Source: Glycine soja (taxonomy: Eukaryota > Streptophyta > Magnoliopsida > Fabales > Fabaceae). From it: DNA of 64,000 nucleotides. The notes below the pieces were generated by a model, which was given only the letters and a program-made list of their open reading frames with translations, searched no databases and was not told where the DNA came from. The position numbers were made by a program, and so were the translations under genes. This document shows positions 1 to 10,570 of this stretch, piece by piece (within the stretch, counting starts at the first letter, position 1; each line of letters begins with the position of its first letter). The DNA lies in assembly GCF_004193775.1 (NCBI RefSeq), contig NC_041019.1:10650204-10714203 (forward strand), given 5' to 3'.

Positions 1-885
1 TGGGTTGTTATTGTAATAAAGGGTGTTTCAGGAATGTTATGGCAAAGTTGGGTCAGGTTCAAATCCAATCTAATGAGTTTAACAAAAAAAATTTTGGTAA
101 TCATTTTCGTTGTAAGTGTCATTTGTATTCAAGGAGTGCATTGTCAGTTGGATATCTCCTTGTCTTCTAATTGTGATTTTTTTGGAGAAGTAGCTTTAGT
201 AGCAGTATAGTCAGGTGCTAGCTTAGGAAAAGAATTTAAGGTTCCGAAGATCTAGGGAGAGTTAGATCAAGTTTGACAACATGAATACAAAATTTTTTCA
301 TGCTCAAGCAGTGATAAGATAAAGGAGAAATAGAGTTACTAATCTTAAGATTGATGAGACTTAGGTGACTGATGAAGAGGTCTTGAAGAAGGACGCTAAT
401 TTTTTTTTCAACAAACTTTTCCAAACTACTATATCTTGTATCCTCCAGTTATTAATCAAGAGGTTAGTAACTATCTTATTCAAGTTGTGACTATGGATGA
501 GGTGAAGTATCCCTGCTTGTTGTCTATTTTTGCCCCCCTTTCAAAGTAGTTCCACACTACATAGATGTACTGTTGATAATGCTCTTATAGCCCAAGGGGT
601 TGTTCATTTTATGCATAAGAAGAAGGGTCAACATGGGTGTCTTATGTTCAAGATTGATTTTGAGAAGGCTTATGATAAAGTTGATTGGGACTTCCTTAGA
701 CTCACTTTAATAGAATTTGGATTTCCAAATTTGATAGTGGATCTCATTATGAATTGTACTATGGCAACTTCTTTATCTCTCTCTCTCAAATAGAACAATG
801 AGTGTTTGAATAGTTTTCAGTCCAAGAGAGGTTTGACACATGGGGATCTTCTTTCTCCTTTCCATTGAAAAGTTGGTTCTAATGA
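1..885 (+). pseudogene. LINE (non-LTR retrotransposon) reverse transcriptase remnant
   Basis: The translated fragments match the plant L1-type LINE ORF2. Around 300-410 is the linker that precedes the RT domain (RRNRVTNLKIDE, then VTDEEVLKKDA with a stop between them). At 530-793 is the RT core with the hallmark FKIDFEKAYDKVDWDFL followed by an EFGFP-like stretch. At 835-900 the frame resumes as a GLTHGD/PLSPF-like block with a deletion. Several stops and frameshifts break the frame, so no functional protein is made. The 5' part lies left of the window and the 3' half (RNase H, poly-A) is missing. Old, inactive copy. Confidence 0.85.
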
Positions 886-1084
886 TTCAAGAAAAAGTGA
901 TAACACTAGCAAATTTTATTTAACTAAAAAAGTTATGATAAAATGTGCGAAGATCCAAAAATATTATGGAAAAATATGCAACAAAAAAACATTATGGTAA
1001 TGTGTGCAACAAAATAGATCTAAACCATACATTTAAAAAGTGATATATATAATGGTGAAAAAGTAGTTTTCCATGGTGAGAGGC
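886..1084. other. Unassigned AT-rich spacer
   Basis: Nothing recognisable: short A/T-rich sequence between the LINE remnant and the LTR-like repeat, with no reading frame worth reporting. Confidence 0.5.
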
Positions 1085-2305
1085 ATGTTGTAACACCCCT
1101 AATCTCAGACATGTTGTAACAAATATGACTATCTGAACCTAGATACACTCAACTCTAAAACGGATATATCTAAAAGAAAACCTAGGTCTCAGGGAAGACA
1201 TCTACCTGACCTAAGATATCAAACTGTATCTAAGACGAAGGATCCTCGAAAGGATCATCCGCATCCTCCTATGAAGGTTCCAATTGCCACAACAACTATT
1301 TGTACTCCTCTATCTCTGCAGGCATGAGATCATCATGGTCTCCTCTGGCAATGGTACCTAAAAGTTGTTGGTTGTAGGGGCGAGTCATCTACTCCTCAAA
1401 CGTCATAAACAACACACAAAGCTACAATTTTCATAACCATGGCGTATGGTTTTTCAGGCAAACAACACTCTTGATACCCTAGAGTGCATAACTATCACAC
1501 TTGACATAAATTACTATAGTACTTAACACCATCGACTATCACTCTTGACACAACGAAATGCTACACTTGACATCATTGATAATCACACTAGACACAATTG
1601 ATTGTCACACTCAACACATAACAGGGTCTAGCAATGCCACCAAGGCTTACGGGTATTGGTGGTCTTACACAACCACATAGATGACAGTTGGGAGTGATCA
1701 CCATATACGGGTACAACTTATACCAATCCCCAAGCTCTCAACTCCAAAAAATATAGTCTTTGAGCTTGTGAGGAGCAACAAAGAGAGGCCTTTGAGTTTC
1801 CCGCACCAAATGTCAAGTAGTCATCACTCGTTAATTCCCATAGGTTCATCAAACCTATCCATCCATTATGCCCTAGTGTACCCTATAAATTATTCATTTC
1901 TCAACATAAACCTCACCATCTCACAAATGAAACACAACCACATACCTCACAATCTCACAAATGGACCATAACCACCACCTTATAGACAAAATCTAACTAT
2001 AACCACACCATCTCACAGATGAATCCTAACAACAAAACATGTCATCTCACAAATGGGACAGAGCTAACGGTTCCTTAATCTTCCTTCAATCTCCTTGCAT
2101 CTTTCTATTGCATTGCATGCATAACCTTCATGTCACATACATCACAAAAAAACATGCATACACACACACACACACATAGAGAGAGAGAGAGAGAGATGAG
2201 GCTCAAGCTTGCGTACTACTTTCAAGGAACCATTTTAGGCCCCTCAAGTGATAGAAATAACTTTTCACACAAATCTACTGAAAATTTGACAACATAACAA
2301 CTATA
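1085..2305. repeat. LTR-type repeat remnant, left part
   Basis: The stretch opens with TTGTAACACCCCTAATCTCA, the type of terminus seen on many plant Ty3/gypsy LTRs read from either end. It then runs as non-coding sequence with short internal repeats (a CACTTGACA/CACTCTTGACA phrase recurs at 1490-1620, and 'atctcacaaatg' recurs at 1918-2055). It is cut at 2306 by the younger solo LTR. No gag or pol is visible. The family assignment is a guess based on the terminus. Confidence 0.4.
2155..2197. repeat. Compound microsatellite (CA)n(GA)n
   Basis: A run of CA dinucleotides passes directly into a run of GA dinucleotides. Simple-sequence DNA. Confidence 0.9.
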
Positions 2306-2453
2306 CTTATTGTCATACCCTAATTTCGTCCGGGGAGTATTACTTGATGACATGCAACCTTTGGTTGGCCGCTTTGAGATACTTGGCATCCTTTGTTGCA
2401 CAATATATGAAGTCCCGAGACGTGTCAGAAATCAAAAGGAAGTAGGCTTATGC

Positions 2454-2634
2454 GATCCGTGAAATTCCGTAATGTGGCGGAAATAAAAAAGAGGTGTTTT
2501 TGTGCAATCCGTGAGTTTCCGTAACTTCTTCGAAAGCTAAAAAAGAGTAAATACATAATCCGTAAGGATTCGTAACCTTGCGGAAGAAAAATAAGTATCG
2601 TTACGAAATTCGTAAAGTTTCGTAACATTACGGA
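2454..2634 (+). repeat. Four degenerate ~51-bp repeats inside the solo LTR
   Basis: The pattern 'aatCCGTgagttTCCGTAAC..TgCGG' recurs at about 2454, 2506, 2555 and 2606, with A-rich linkers. It lies upstream of the LTR TATA box, where LTR enhancer repeats normally lie. Confidence 0.75.
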
Positions 2635-2816
2635 AAAAGAATTACCAAAAAAGGTAAAGGGGGGTGCATTTAGTAAAAAAGGGGGTACAAATAGCAATCA
2701 GGCCCACTTGGGCCTTCCAGTTTCTTCCTCCAGAAGGCGTTCAGAAGCAACCATGCTCGCCTGGGCAAGCTGAGCTCGCCTGGGCGAGCTGGGTGGCAAG
2801 CTCCTCCCCTATTTTG

Positions 2817-2826
2817 CTATAAATAG
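2817..2826 (+). promoter_or_regulatory. LTR TATA box
   Basis: CTATAAATAG, about 500 bp into the LTR. It is preceded by a near-palindromic AGCTCGCCTGGGCGAGCT at 2773-2790. It would have driven the element's own transcript to the right. Confidence 0.6.
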
Positions 2827-3935
2827 TGGAAGGAGTGAACAGGAAAGGGGTTCAGCCTTCTTGCACTTCTTATTCTCTCGAAATTGCTGAGGAAAATTGT
2901 TTCCGTGAAGAAAATCCAAGCCGAGGCGCTTCCGTAACGTTTCCGTGAGTAATTACGCGAAGATTTTCAACCGTTCTTCGACATTCATCGTTCGTTCTTC
3001 GTTTTCTTCAGTTTTCAACTGGTAAGTACCTCCAACCGAGCTTTTCAATTCATTCTATGTACCCGTGGTGGTCCACATTTTGTTTCATGTATTTTTATTC
3101 TCGTTTTCATTTACTTTTCGTACCCCCTTTTGACGTGCTTTAGTCATTTATTTAAGTCATTTATCGCCTAATCAAAAAATAAAATAAATTTCCACCGATC
3201 ATTTGATTTGTAATATCCGTTAATTTCTGTTAAAATGAATTCCGATCGTTCGGTCGTGCCGTAACCACGTTGGAAATCAAAAAAGACGTAAAATAATAAT
3301 ATAATAATCAAAAAATACCTTTTAGTAAAATAAAGCGAAAAATCAATCGGACGTTTTCTCTTTGGGATTTCTCATTCTTAATCGAATTGACTAATAACTA
3401 AAGTGAAACTAAGGCTAAAATCAATTCGCCTAGTCAAGCTCGTCCACAAAAAAGTCACTAAAAAGGGTTTGAAAGTTTATCATTTCAGTTTTCCTTATCA
3501 AGTAAATGGATCATTTTTAAGGTCCAACGCCTTAAAATGATCACCTTTCAAGTAAAAAGAATCGCTTGATTCACTCTTAAGAAAGAACTACGTAGGTCTG
3601 ATTTCCTCTTCGATGGAGGGTATGTAGGAGCAAAAGCCCCGCTTTTATCGACCTCAAAAAATAAAAAGAAATAAAAGTTAAGGTAATACAATTTCCACAA
3701 TTCTAAAAAATAGGCTGTTGTCCTTTGAGACAAACGTGAGAGGTGCTAATACCTTCCTCAAACGTAAATACAACTCCCGAACTTAGAATTTTCATTTTGA
3801 CCAGTTTCCTTCGGTTTTTTCGACGTTTTCCACAAATAAACGTTGGTGGCGACTCCGCGCATCTTTCCTCCTTTGGAAAGCGCACCCGTGAGCCTCGTCT
3901 CGCTCGCCCGCAAAAGGGCATGTTGCGACACTTAT

Positions 3936-4826
3936 AACACCCTAAAATTTATAACAAGCAATTTGTCAAGGGTCAAACACCCTCGAACTCAGACCAAAGT
4001 GCATATTGGTGAATATCAATATATTACAGAAATATAAATAATACGCCACAGATACAAATGTCAGAGTTCACACTCTCTCGGTCTTAGAAATTCATAAGTA
4101 ATAATAAAAAGTTATTGTTCATTCATATCTTAGCAGTCACACTAGCAGACAATATATTAACTTAAAGCATAACAATAGTCATCAGACATGCATACAATTA
4201 ATCTCAACATTGAACAGGAAATTCACCTTATATCTCAACAATCACATTAATAGTATCATAACATTTTAAGGCATAATAGTAACCATAAGAGAACAATTGC
4301 AATTAATTTCAATATTGATCATACAATCCACAAATATTACATACAACATCAAATTACAAAATTAGAGAATTGATACAAGTTGGTCCTCATGGGTTTAGTA
4401 ATTTTGTTTGTCTTAGTTTACAAGTTCGCAGTGGATCCTAGTGGTTTTAAGGGCTTTGTGACAATTTCCCTTGGGGATTCTTCATTTTAAATCCATTTTT
4501 AGTCTTAGAATTACCAAATTAAGTCATCTAATGTCTAGTATCAAGTTGTTGTCTTGTTTCACAAAGATTCACTCTTAAACTTGTCTTCAAATTTCTAAGT
4601 GTTCCGAAAATCGATTTTTCATAAATTTTACATGTTTCCCTATATTTTCACGCATAAAAAACTCATTTCTGAAGTCAAATCTTTAAGAAAAATAGTTCAT
4701 ACAGCCATAACCACTATATTAATTTTATGACATATTTAATCCTACAAAATATCCTTAAACTGATTTTGTTCATAACTTTTGTTAGAAAACTCTGATTTAA
4801 GTGAAATTTAAGGTTAATCCTAAGTT
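3936..4826. repeat. LTR-type repeat remnant, middle part
   Basis: The stretch starts ATAACACCCTAAAATTTATA immediately after the solo LTR target duplication. This is the target sequence of that insertion, not part of it. It has no coding capacity and is interrupted again at 4827 by the second solo LTR. It continues in sense and style at 6064. Confidence 0.4.
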
Positions 4827-4831
4827 TTAAC

Positions 4832-6058
4832 TGTTAACTCATTGGCAAGTGTACCAAATTTGTCACAAATAGTAAAGTACTCGAAAGTTCGAGTGTCGAA
4901 TCTACATGGACTTTGTTTGTACTTAGATTAATGCAAATCAAATTTAAAAGCAATAGATAAAGAATTTAAAATAAAGATAAGAAAATATAGTAGATAAGAT
5001 AAAGATTTAAAAGAAAAGATAAAAGATAAAAATAGAAGATAGAGAAGATAAAATATTTAAAGTAAGATATGATAAAGATAAGAGAAAATAGAAGATAAAA
5101 GAAATAAAATCAGAATATGATAAGGTTGGGACTTAGCCTGCCTGGTTTGCCTAGGATGTATGAGTTTATGATTTTTCTTTATCAATTTAAGTGACTCTGT
5201 TCTACCCACATCTGTTCAATTACGCTTGATTCCTCACGATGACAAACCTATTTTATTTATCTATCTTCCAAATTCCTGCAAAGATGCATGAAGTATGAAT
5301 TTTAGATGTTTGCAAGAATGCATGGGCATAAAATTATCATTCTATTCCTAGCAATGATTTTCTTATGAAATTTTTTCTTTTTGTTCTATTAGAAGTTACC
5401 CTCTTCCGAGTGTCTAACCCCTAAAACGAATGCATGCATATCTTCTTTACATCTTATTTAGAAGTTACCCTCTCCCGAGTGTCTAACCCATAACAGAATA
5501 TAAAGATGAATAATGCAAGATAAAAGCAAAAAAGATAATAGAATAGAAAACACTTTTGCATTGATAAATAGTGAGTACATCATACATCGTTTGACTTCTA
5601 GGCCTGCCAGACCCTAACTAGAAGTTTAGTCACTCATGACCATTGAAGGCTTTACAATGGATGAAGTACAAGAACTGGGGGAATAAGAGGGATGAAAGAA
5701 AGTAAATGAAACCCCTAGGAGAGGGGGTTCTGTGGTGTTTTTATGCTTGGCTTGACTCCCTTTTTACAATTGTTGTAGTGACTTGTGCCTAATGCTAAAA
5801 ATCTTCCTTTTTGATATTTTTGATATCTTTTGGATTTGTTTTGCTTGTAATCATATCTTCTTCCCGAGACTTTCTGATATTTTGGATATTTTCTCAATCT
5901 TTTTCTCCTTTAATCTCTCCTTTTCATATCTGCAAGGCATAAATAAGAAAAATATCAAATCTTAATATTTAAATCAAAGATAACTGCTAAATAAATATTT
6001 TTAAGAATATTTTCAATATATTTTTATTATCAAAATAACTCATATTTAGCAGTTATCA
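4832..6058 (+). mobile_element. Solo LTR (1,227 bp), second family
   Basis: The termini are TGTTAACTCATTGG and TTTAGCAGTTATCA (TG..CA). A perfect 5-bp target duplication TTAAC lies at 4827-4831 and 6059-6063. Joining the flanks restores an uninterrupted sequence ('..agttttaac|actcaaag..'). No internal domain is present. The segment 4950-5110 is a purine-rich AGATAAA-type low-complexity run. A diverged copy of the 3' end of this LTR occurs at 8748-9058. The orientation is arbitrary because no promoter or polypurine tract decides it. Confidence 0.82.
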
Positions 6059-6063
6059 TTAAC

Positions 6064-7780
6064 ACTCAAAGAACTTATTTTTAACCTTAAAACTTCCAAA
6101 AAAAAAACAACTTATCATCCAATTCCAGTCATCACATCAAATATGAAATTTTAAACATCACAACAACATGTAATGAAGCTTAGCTGCCAAAGACAACAAG
6201 GTTAGGGTTGAGGAAGTGAAAAGACTCCCCATACCTTAAGTGAAACTTACATGAAATGGTCAAGGGACAAAAGCTCAGATCTTGAAGTCTCAAGCTTCAA
6301 GGGATGAAAGAATTTTTTTTGGAACCAAACATAAGGGCTTTGCACATAAATGATGAAGAAATGAGTAGAAATAAAGAGATTTAAGAGCTTCTTACCAAAG
6401 CTTTTAGAGAAGGAGTCTCAAGACACTACTATGGAGCTTGGAAGAAGATGAAAATAATGGTCTCTTCCTTGTTGAAGGTCTTGTGCAAGAAGAAGAAAAT
6501 GAAGGTTCAAGTTTTGGTCTTTGAAGAGGAAATAGTGAGAAATGATGAAAAGTGATGCAAAGTTATGCCTAATGCTATTGATAAGCTCACTTGACAAGTT
6601 AGAATGACCATTGGATGGCCATGTTCAACGTGTCAAAGGGTGCCATAAGTAGGTAGTTTTGCTTTTGAATTTTTAGCCAGAAATGGATAAAAACTGGTAA
6701 AAACTGTTTTAGCCAAAACTGATAAATCCTATCTTAAACATCCAGATTAATGTGCTAACTTCTTAGATTAGTGTGCTAACCTCCCTTGAGATATGTGTAC
6801 TCAAAGTGAACCTTGCACATAAGCCATGTAATGCCCTTCATCACAATAATAACTCATAATAAAAATATACTTTAAAATGTTCATTAAATAAGAATTTAGA
6901 AGTTTCAATGGTTCGAAATATTTTAAATATTATAAATAAATGAGTCCTTACATGAATAAACAATTTTATTCTCAAATATAGGCATATTTGAAAACAACAC
7001 TTTTAATGAGATAATAATCTCAGTACATAAAACAAGTTTTAAAAAAGTTCACAAATAATGTTGTTCTCAATTGATGGAGTAAATGGGAAATCCAACCATG
7101 GTATCCGCAAAATTAAATTAAATACACACGCATACTTATAAAACAACCACAAATTTATTCACACAACAAAAGAACATTCCAGTAAATAAACACCAACACC
7201 TTACTGCATTCAATTCTTGAGCAAACAATCATCACAAACATAACTTAGTGATTCCCATAATTACTAGACTGAACTCTTTGGTTTCCAAAATTGATGTGAA
7301 TCTTAGATTCTTCAAAAGGTTTATGAGCTCAAATTCATGTAATAACGTCTCACTGTCTTCCTTGTCATAGATGGGATATCAAGGGTTTCTTTCTCATCCT
7401 AGATGGAGGTAGCTATTATCTTTTTCTCATCCCAAATAGAGGTATCTCATGCATATCCAATTCTCAAAATAAAATATACACTGCCACCACTTCCCAAAAG
7501 ATGATGACCAATTCACACATAATTATAAAATCATTCCACATAACAACCAAATAAAAACTCCAATCCCATATACACTAATAACTCACAAAGTCATACCACA
7601 AATTATAGCATTATAAGTCAGTTAAAAATTAACTATGAAATAAAACACACACGTATTAAAATATATTTTAGTTGATATATATGATAGCTAAACACAAAAT
7701 TCAAGCAAGTTGATTCATATATATTCAAATAAATTCCAAGATTTAAAATATATTTTGTACATTGCAACACCCTTTTTTGT
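6064..7780. repeat. LTR-type repeat remnant, right part
   Basis: Non-coding sequence that continues the 3936-4826 segment after removal of the solo LTR. Around 7370-7450 a phrase about 'ctcatcc.agatggaggta' is repeated twice. No ORF and no clear right terminus; sequence resembling a boundary ('attgcaacaccc') is near 7759-7772. Confidence 0.35.
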
Positions 7781-8065
7781 ACAATTAAATTAAACACATG
7801 AATAGTAAAAATTGTATGATGGTATGATTATATCAAACACTTAAATAATTTCACACAAGAACACTACGGAACCTAAATTTTGCAATCTTCACATGGATTA
7901 ATTCATGCAAGGATTAATATATCAATTTAATGATTTATGATTAGTGAACACAAAAAGACGCATTTCTAAAAATCTATACTATGTAAGTTTAGTAATTCAT
8001 GCGTTCTTTGTTTATTATTCCTCTTGTCAACATGATTTTCTTTGTTTCTTCTTTCTTCTCAAACT
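7781..8065. other. AT-rich intergenic sequence
   Basis: No gene or repeat boundary recognised. Confidence 0.5.
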
Positions 8066-8073
8066 TATATAAT

Positions 8074-9514
8074 TAGTTTTTTTTTCCGTAAATATACATT
8101 CTCTCTCCTACTTTTTTCCAATCTACACTACTTTGCAATTTAATTTCCAATATACACTACTTGGGACTTTCTCTCTATTTTTTATTTTTTTAATTTAAAA
8201 TATTATAAAATATAAATATTATATTATATAATTTTTTTAATTGGTTTTAAAATTAGTTATTTATTAAATTAAATTTTATAATTGTGTTTTTAAATTTTTT
8301 AAAGAAAATGATATTATTAAATATAATTATTTTTGTTTTATTATTTAATTTACTTAACATATTTCTTAGGTGAAATTTTTATTTAAAATCTGATTTTTTT
8401 AATATAATTATTTTTAATATAATTATATTACTAAATATAATTAGTTTGTTTATATCATTAGATTTAATTAAAATGAAAAGATTTTTTGTTTAACAACTTA
8501 TTTATAGAAGAACATTATATTGTATTATCAATAACATACTTAAACAATATGTTAAGATAATTGTTTCTGTTATGATCATGATGTCAGTCAATTCCACATT
8601 TTTTTTCTACTTTTCAGTTCATTTTCTTCTTCGTCCATCTCGGTAGGAATGCGAGTTGAAACAGAACGACCTTTTGCCGTCCTCCTTCTCCTTGGACCAG
8701 GACCCCACTTATTTAGTTCATATTCTTGCCATATTGATTCGGGTGGCAGCAAAAAATAATTATTGCTAATTAAATATCTTTAAATATATTTTCAATATAT
8801 TTTTATTATAAAAAATAGCTCATATTTAGCCGTTATTAGTATCTTTTGAATATTTTAATCTTTTTTTCATATCTGCAAGCCATAAATAATAAAAATATTA
8901 ATTCTTATCACTTAAGCAAAAAATAATTGCTAAATAAATATTTTTAAAGATATTTTTAATATATTTTTATTTAAATATATTTTTAAAGATATTTTTAATA
9001 TATTTTTATTTAAATATATTTTTAAAGATATTTTCAATATAGCAGTTATTACTCTTTGAAATTTTAAGTCTATTGTATAAGATAGATGTATCAATTATTT
9101 TTTTACTGTATTTTTTAGTTTATTTTAATACTACTAACTAATTTTCTTATTTTTTTTATTAACGAACATAACAAAAAAATATCAACAACACATAAATTTA
9201 ACTACAATAGTATATACAAAGTAACTAAAAAATTGTACTATAATTTTATCCAATCTTTTTATTTTTCTTTATCTGTATATTTTTTCTTTAAAAAAATAAA
9301 AAACAAAATTATAAAATTTAATTTAATAATTAAGTAATTTTAAAACCAAATAAAAAAATTATATAATATAATATTTATATTTTATAATATTTTAAATTAT
9401 AAAAAACAAAAAGGAGAGAAAAAGTCCCAAGTAGTGTATATTGAGAATTAAATTGTAAAAAGAGTGTAGATTGAAAAAAAAAGTAGAGAGAGAAAGTGTA
9501 TTTACGAAAAAAAC
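8074..9514. mobile_element. Non-autonomous DNA element with ~230-bp TIRs
   Basis: About 230 bp at 8074-8300 reappears inverted at 9290-9514. Both arms contain, from outside in, a T-run plus CGTAAATA, then TCTCTCTCTAC, CAATCTACACT, TATACACTACTTGGGACTTT, then an AT-rich stretch. Candidate 8-bp target duplication TATATAAT lies at 8066-8073 and 9515-9522. Long TIRs with an 8-10 bp duplication point to a MULE-type MITE. No transposase is present. The interior carries a fragment of another LTR (8748-9058), so it has been hit by a later event or acquired it. Confidence 0.7.
8748..9058 (+). repeat. Fragment of the 4832-6058 LTR family with 39-bp tandem repeats
   Basis: The phrases CATATCTGCAAGCCATAAATA and CTCATATTTAGCNGTTAT recur from the 3' end of the solo LTR at 5925-6058. 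The end is present twice here. At about 8932-9048 a 39-bp unit (containing TTTTTAAAGATATTTTTAA) is repeated two and a half times. Confidence 0.7.
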
Positions 9515-9522
9515 TATATAAT

Positions 9523-10480
9523 CTACTAATTTTTTATTACTGAGAGAGATCATCTATAGTTTTAGGAGAAGAGAATTGTTTATCCTTATTTAATAAAAGA
9601 ATATATGATTTAAGATTGGATTACATGAGATATATTCTCAATAGATTTGACTAATCAAATATTTCTTTATCTTTTTTTAAAATATTGTCTAGATTTATCT
9701 AATTATTAACATTACCTGATATTTTATTTTCTTTCAAGATATATATTAAGATACAACATGATAAAATTTAAATCATTCTAAATTATCACAAATTCAAATA
9801 TAAAAAATATTTTATCCAAACTAGATATACAATGTTATATTATTAATATAATAATTATCTTTACAATAATAATAATCTTTTAATCCTTTTAAATAGGATA
9901 TGAATCTGTTACACTTTCTTTTATCAGTATAAAATAATTTCAATAATCTTACATTAACCACCTAATCTTTTTATTGATAAAATAATTATATAACTCGATC
10001 AATTTTAAATAAAGTAATTAAAACAAACATCATTTTGTTAGTCAGTTAATTGAACTATATTTAATATATCATAAGTTTACATCTAGGTCATTAATGAGTT
10101 GACCATTTTCTATCATTTTAATAGTCTAAAACACTACCTAATCATATAACAAAACAATAACAGTGTCTACCTCATACACATAAAAAATTGAAATGTTATC
10201 GATGCCACGGTCTCCCACCCTAGCTAGATCCAACTCACAAAAGATTAGTTTCATGTTAAAAAAAGATTTTTTAACACCTAGAGAGAGTGAAAAAAGAGAA
10301 AAAAAATATAAATATACTATGTGATAGAAAAAGAGATAAAAATAAATAAGAACTATTGATAAAATATTTCAATAAATGGTGTATTAAGAAGGATGTTCAT
10401 TGGGTCAAAAAAAGAATTGAAAGGTCCATCACTCAATGCGTTGGACCAAAAGGGAGCAAAGTGTTTATTCAACCCGACCC
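9523..10480. other. AT-rich intergenic region upstream of RH28
   Basis: No gene or recognisable element. It holds the distal promoter of the helicase gene. The longer ORF that starts near 10356 is a shadow of exon 1 in another frame. Confidence 0.5.
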
Positions 10481-10486
10481 GGCCCA
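10481..10486 (-). promoter_or_regulatory. Site II-like TGGGCC promoter element
   Basis: GGCCCA on +, that is TGGGCC on -, about 85 bp upstream of the RH28 start codon. TGGGCY 'site II' elements are known in promoters of plant ribosome-biogenesis and growth genes, which fits the gene. A single 6-mer is weak evidence on its own. Confidence 0.4.
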
Positions 10487-10570
10487 TGGTTCCTTTGTGT
10501 CGTTGAAATCAGCAACAACAACTAGAAAAGGAAGAACCCTTCTAAAAACCTGCGGCATAAAGGACCAACC

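Larger units (their letters stand above)
2311..3930 (+). mobile_element. Solo LTR (1,620 bp), probable Ty3/gypsy
   Basis: The termini are TGTCATACCC and GTTGCGACA, so the element obeys the TG..CA rule and has the short inverted ends TGTC/GACA. It is bracketed by an exact 5-bp target duplication CTTAT (2306-2310 and 3931-3935), the signature of LTR-retrotransposon integrase. A core promoter (CTATAAATAG at 2817-2826) sits mid-LTR and fixes the + orientation. There is no internal domain, so it is a recombination-derived solo LTR. The long LTR and the GC-rich tail near 3840-3920 suggest a Tat/Ogre-like gypsy lineage, but that lineage call is inference. Short ORFs inside are chance. Confidence 0.88.
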
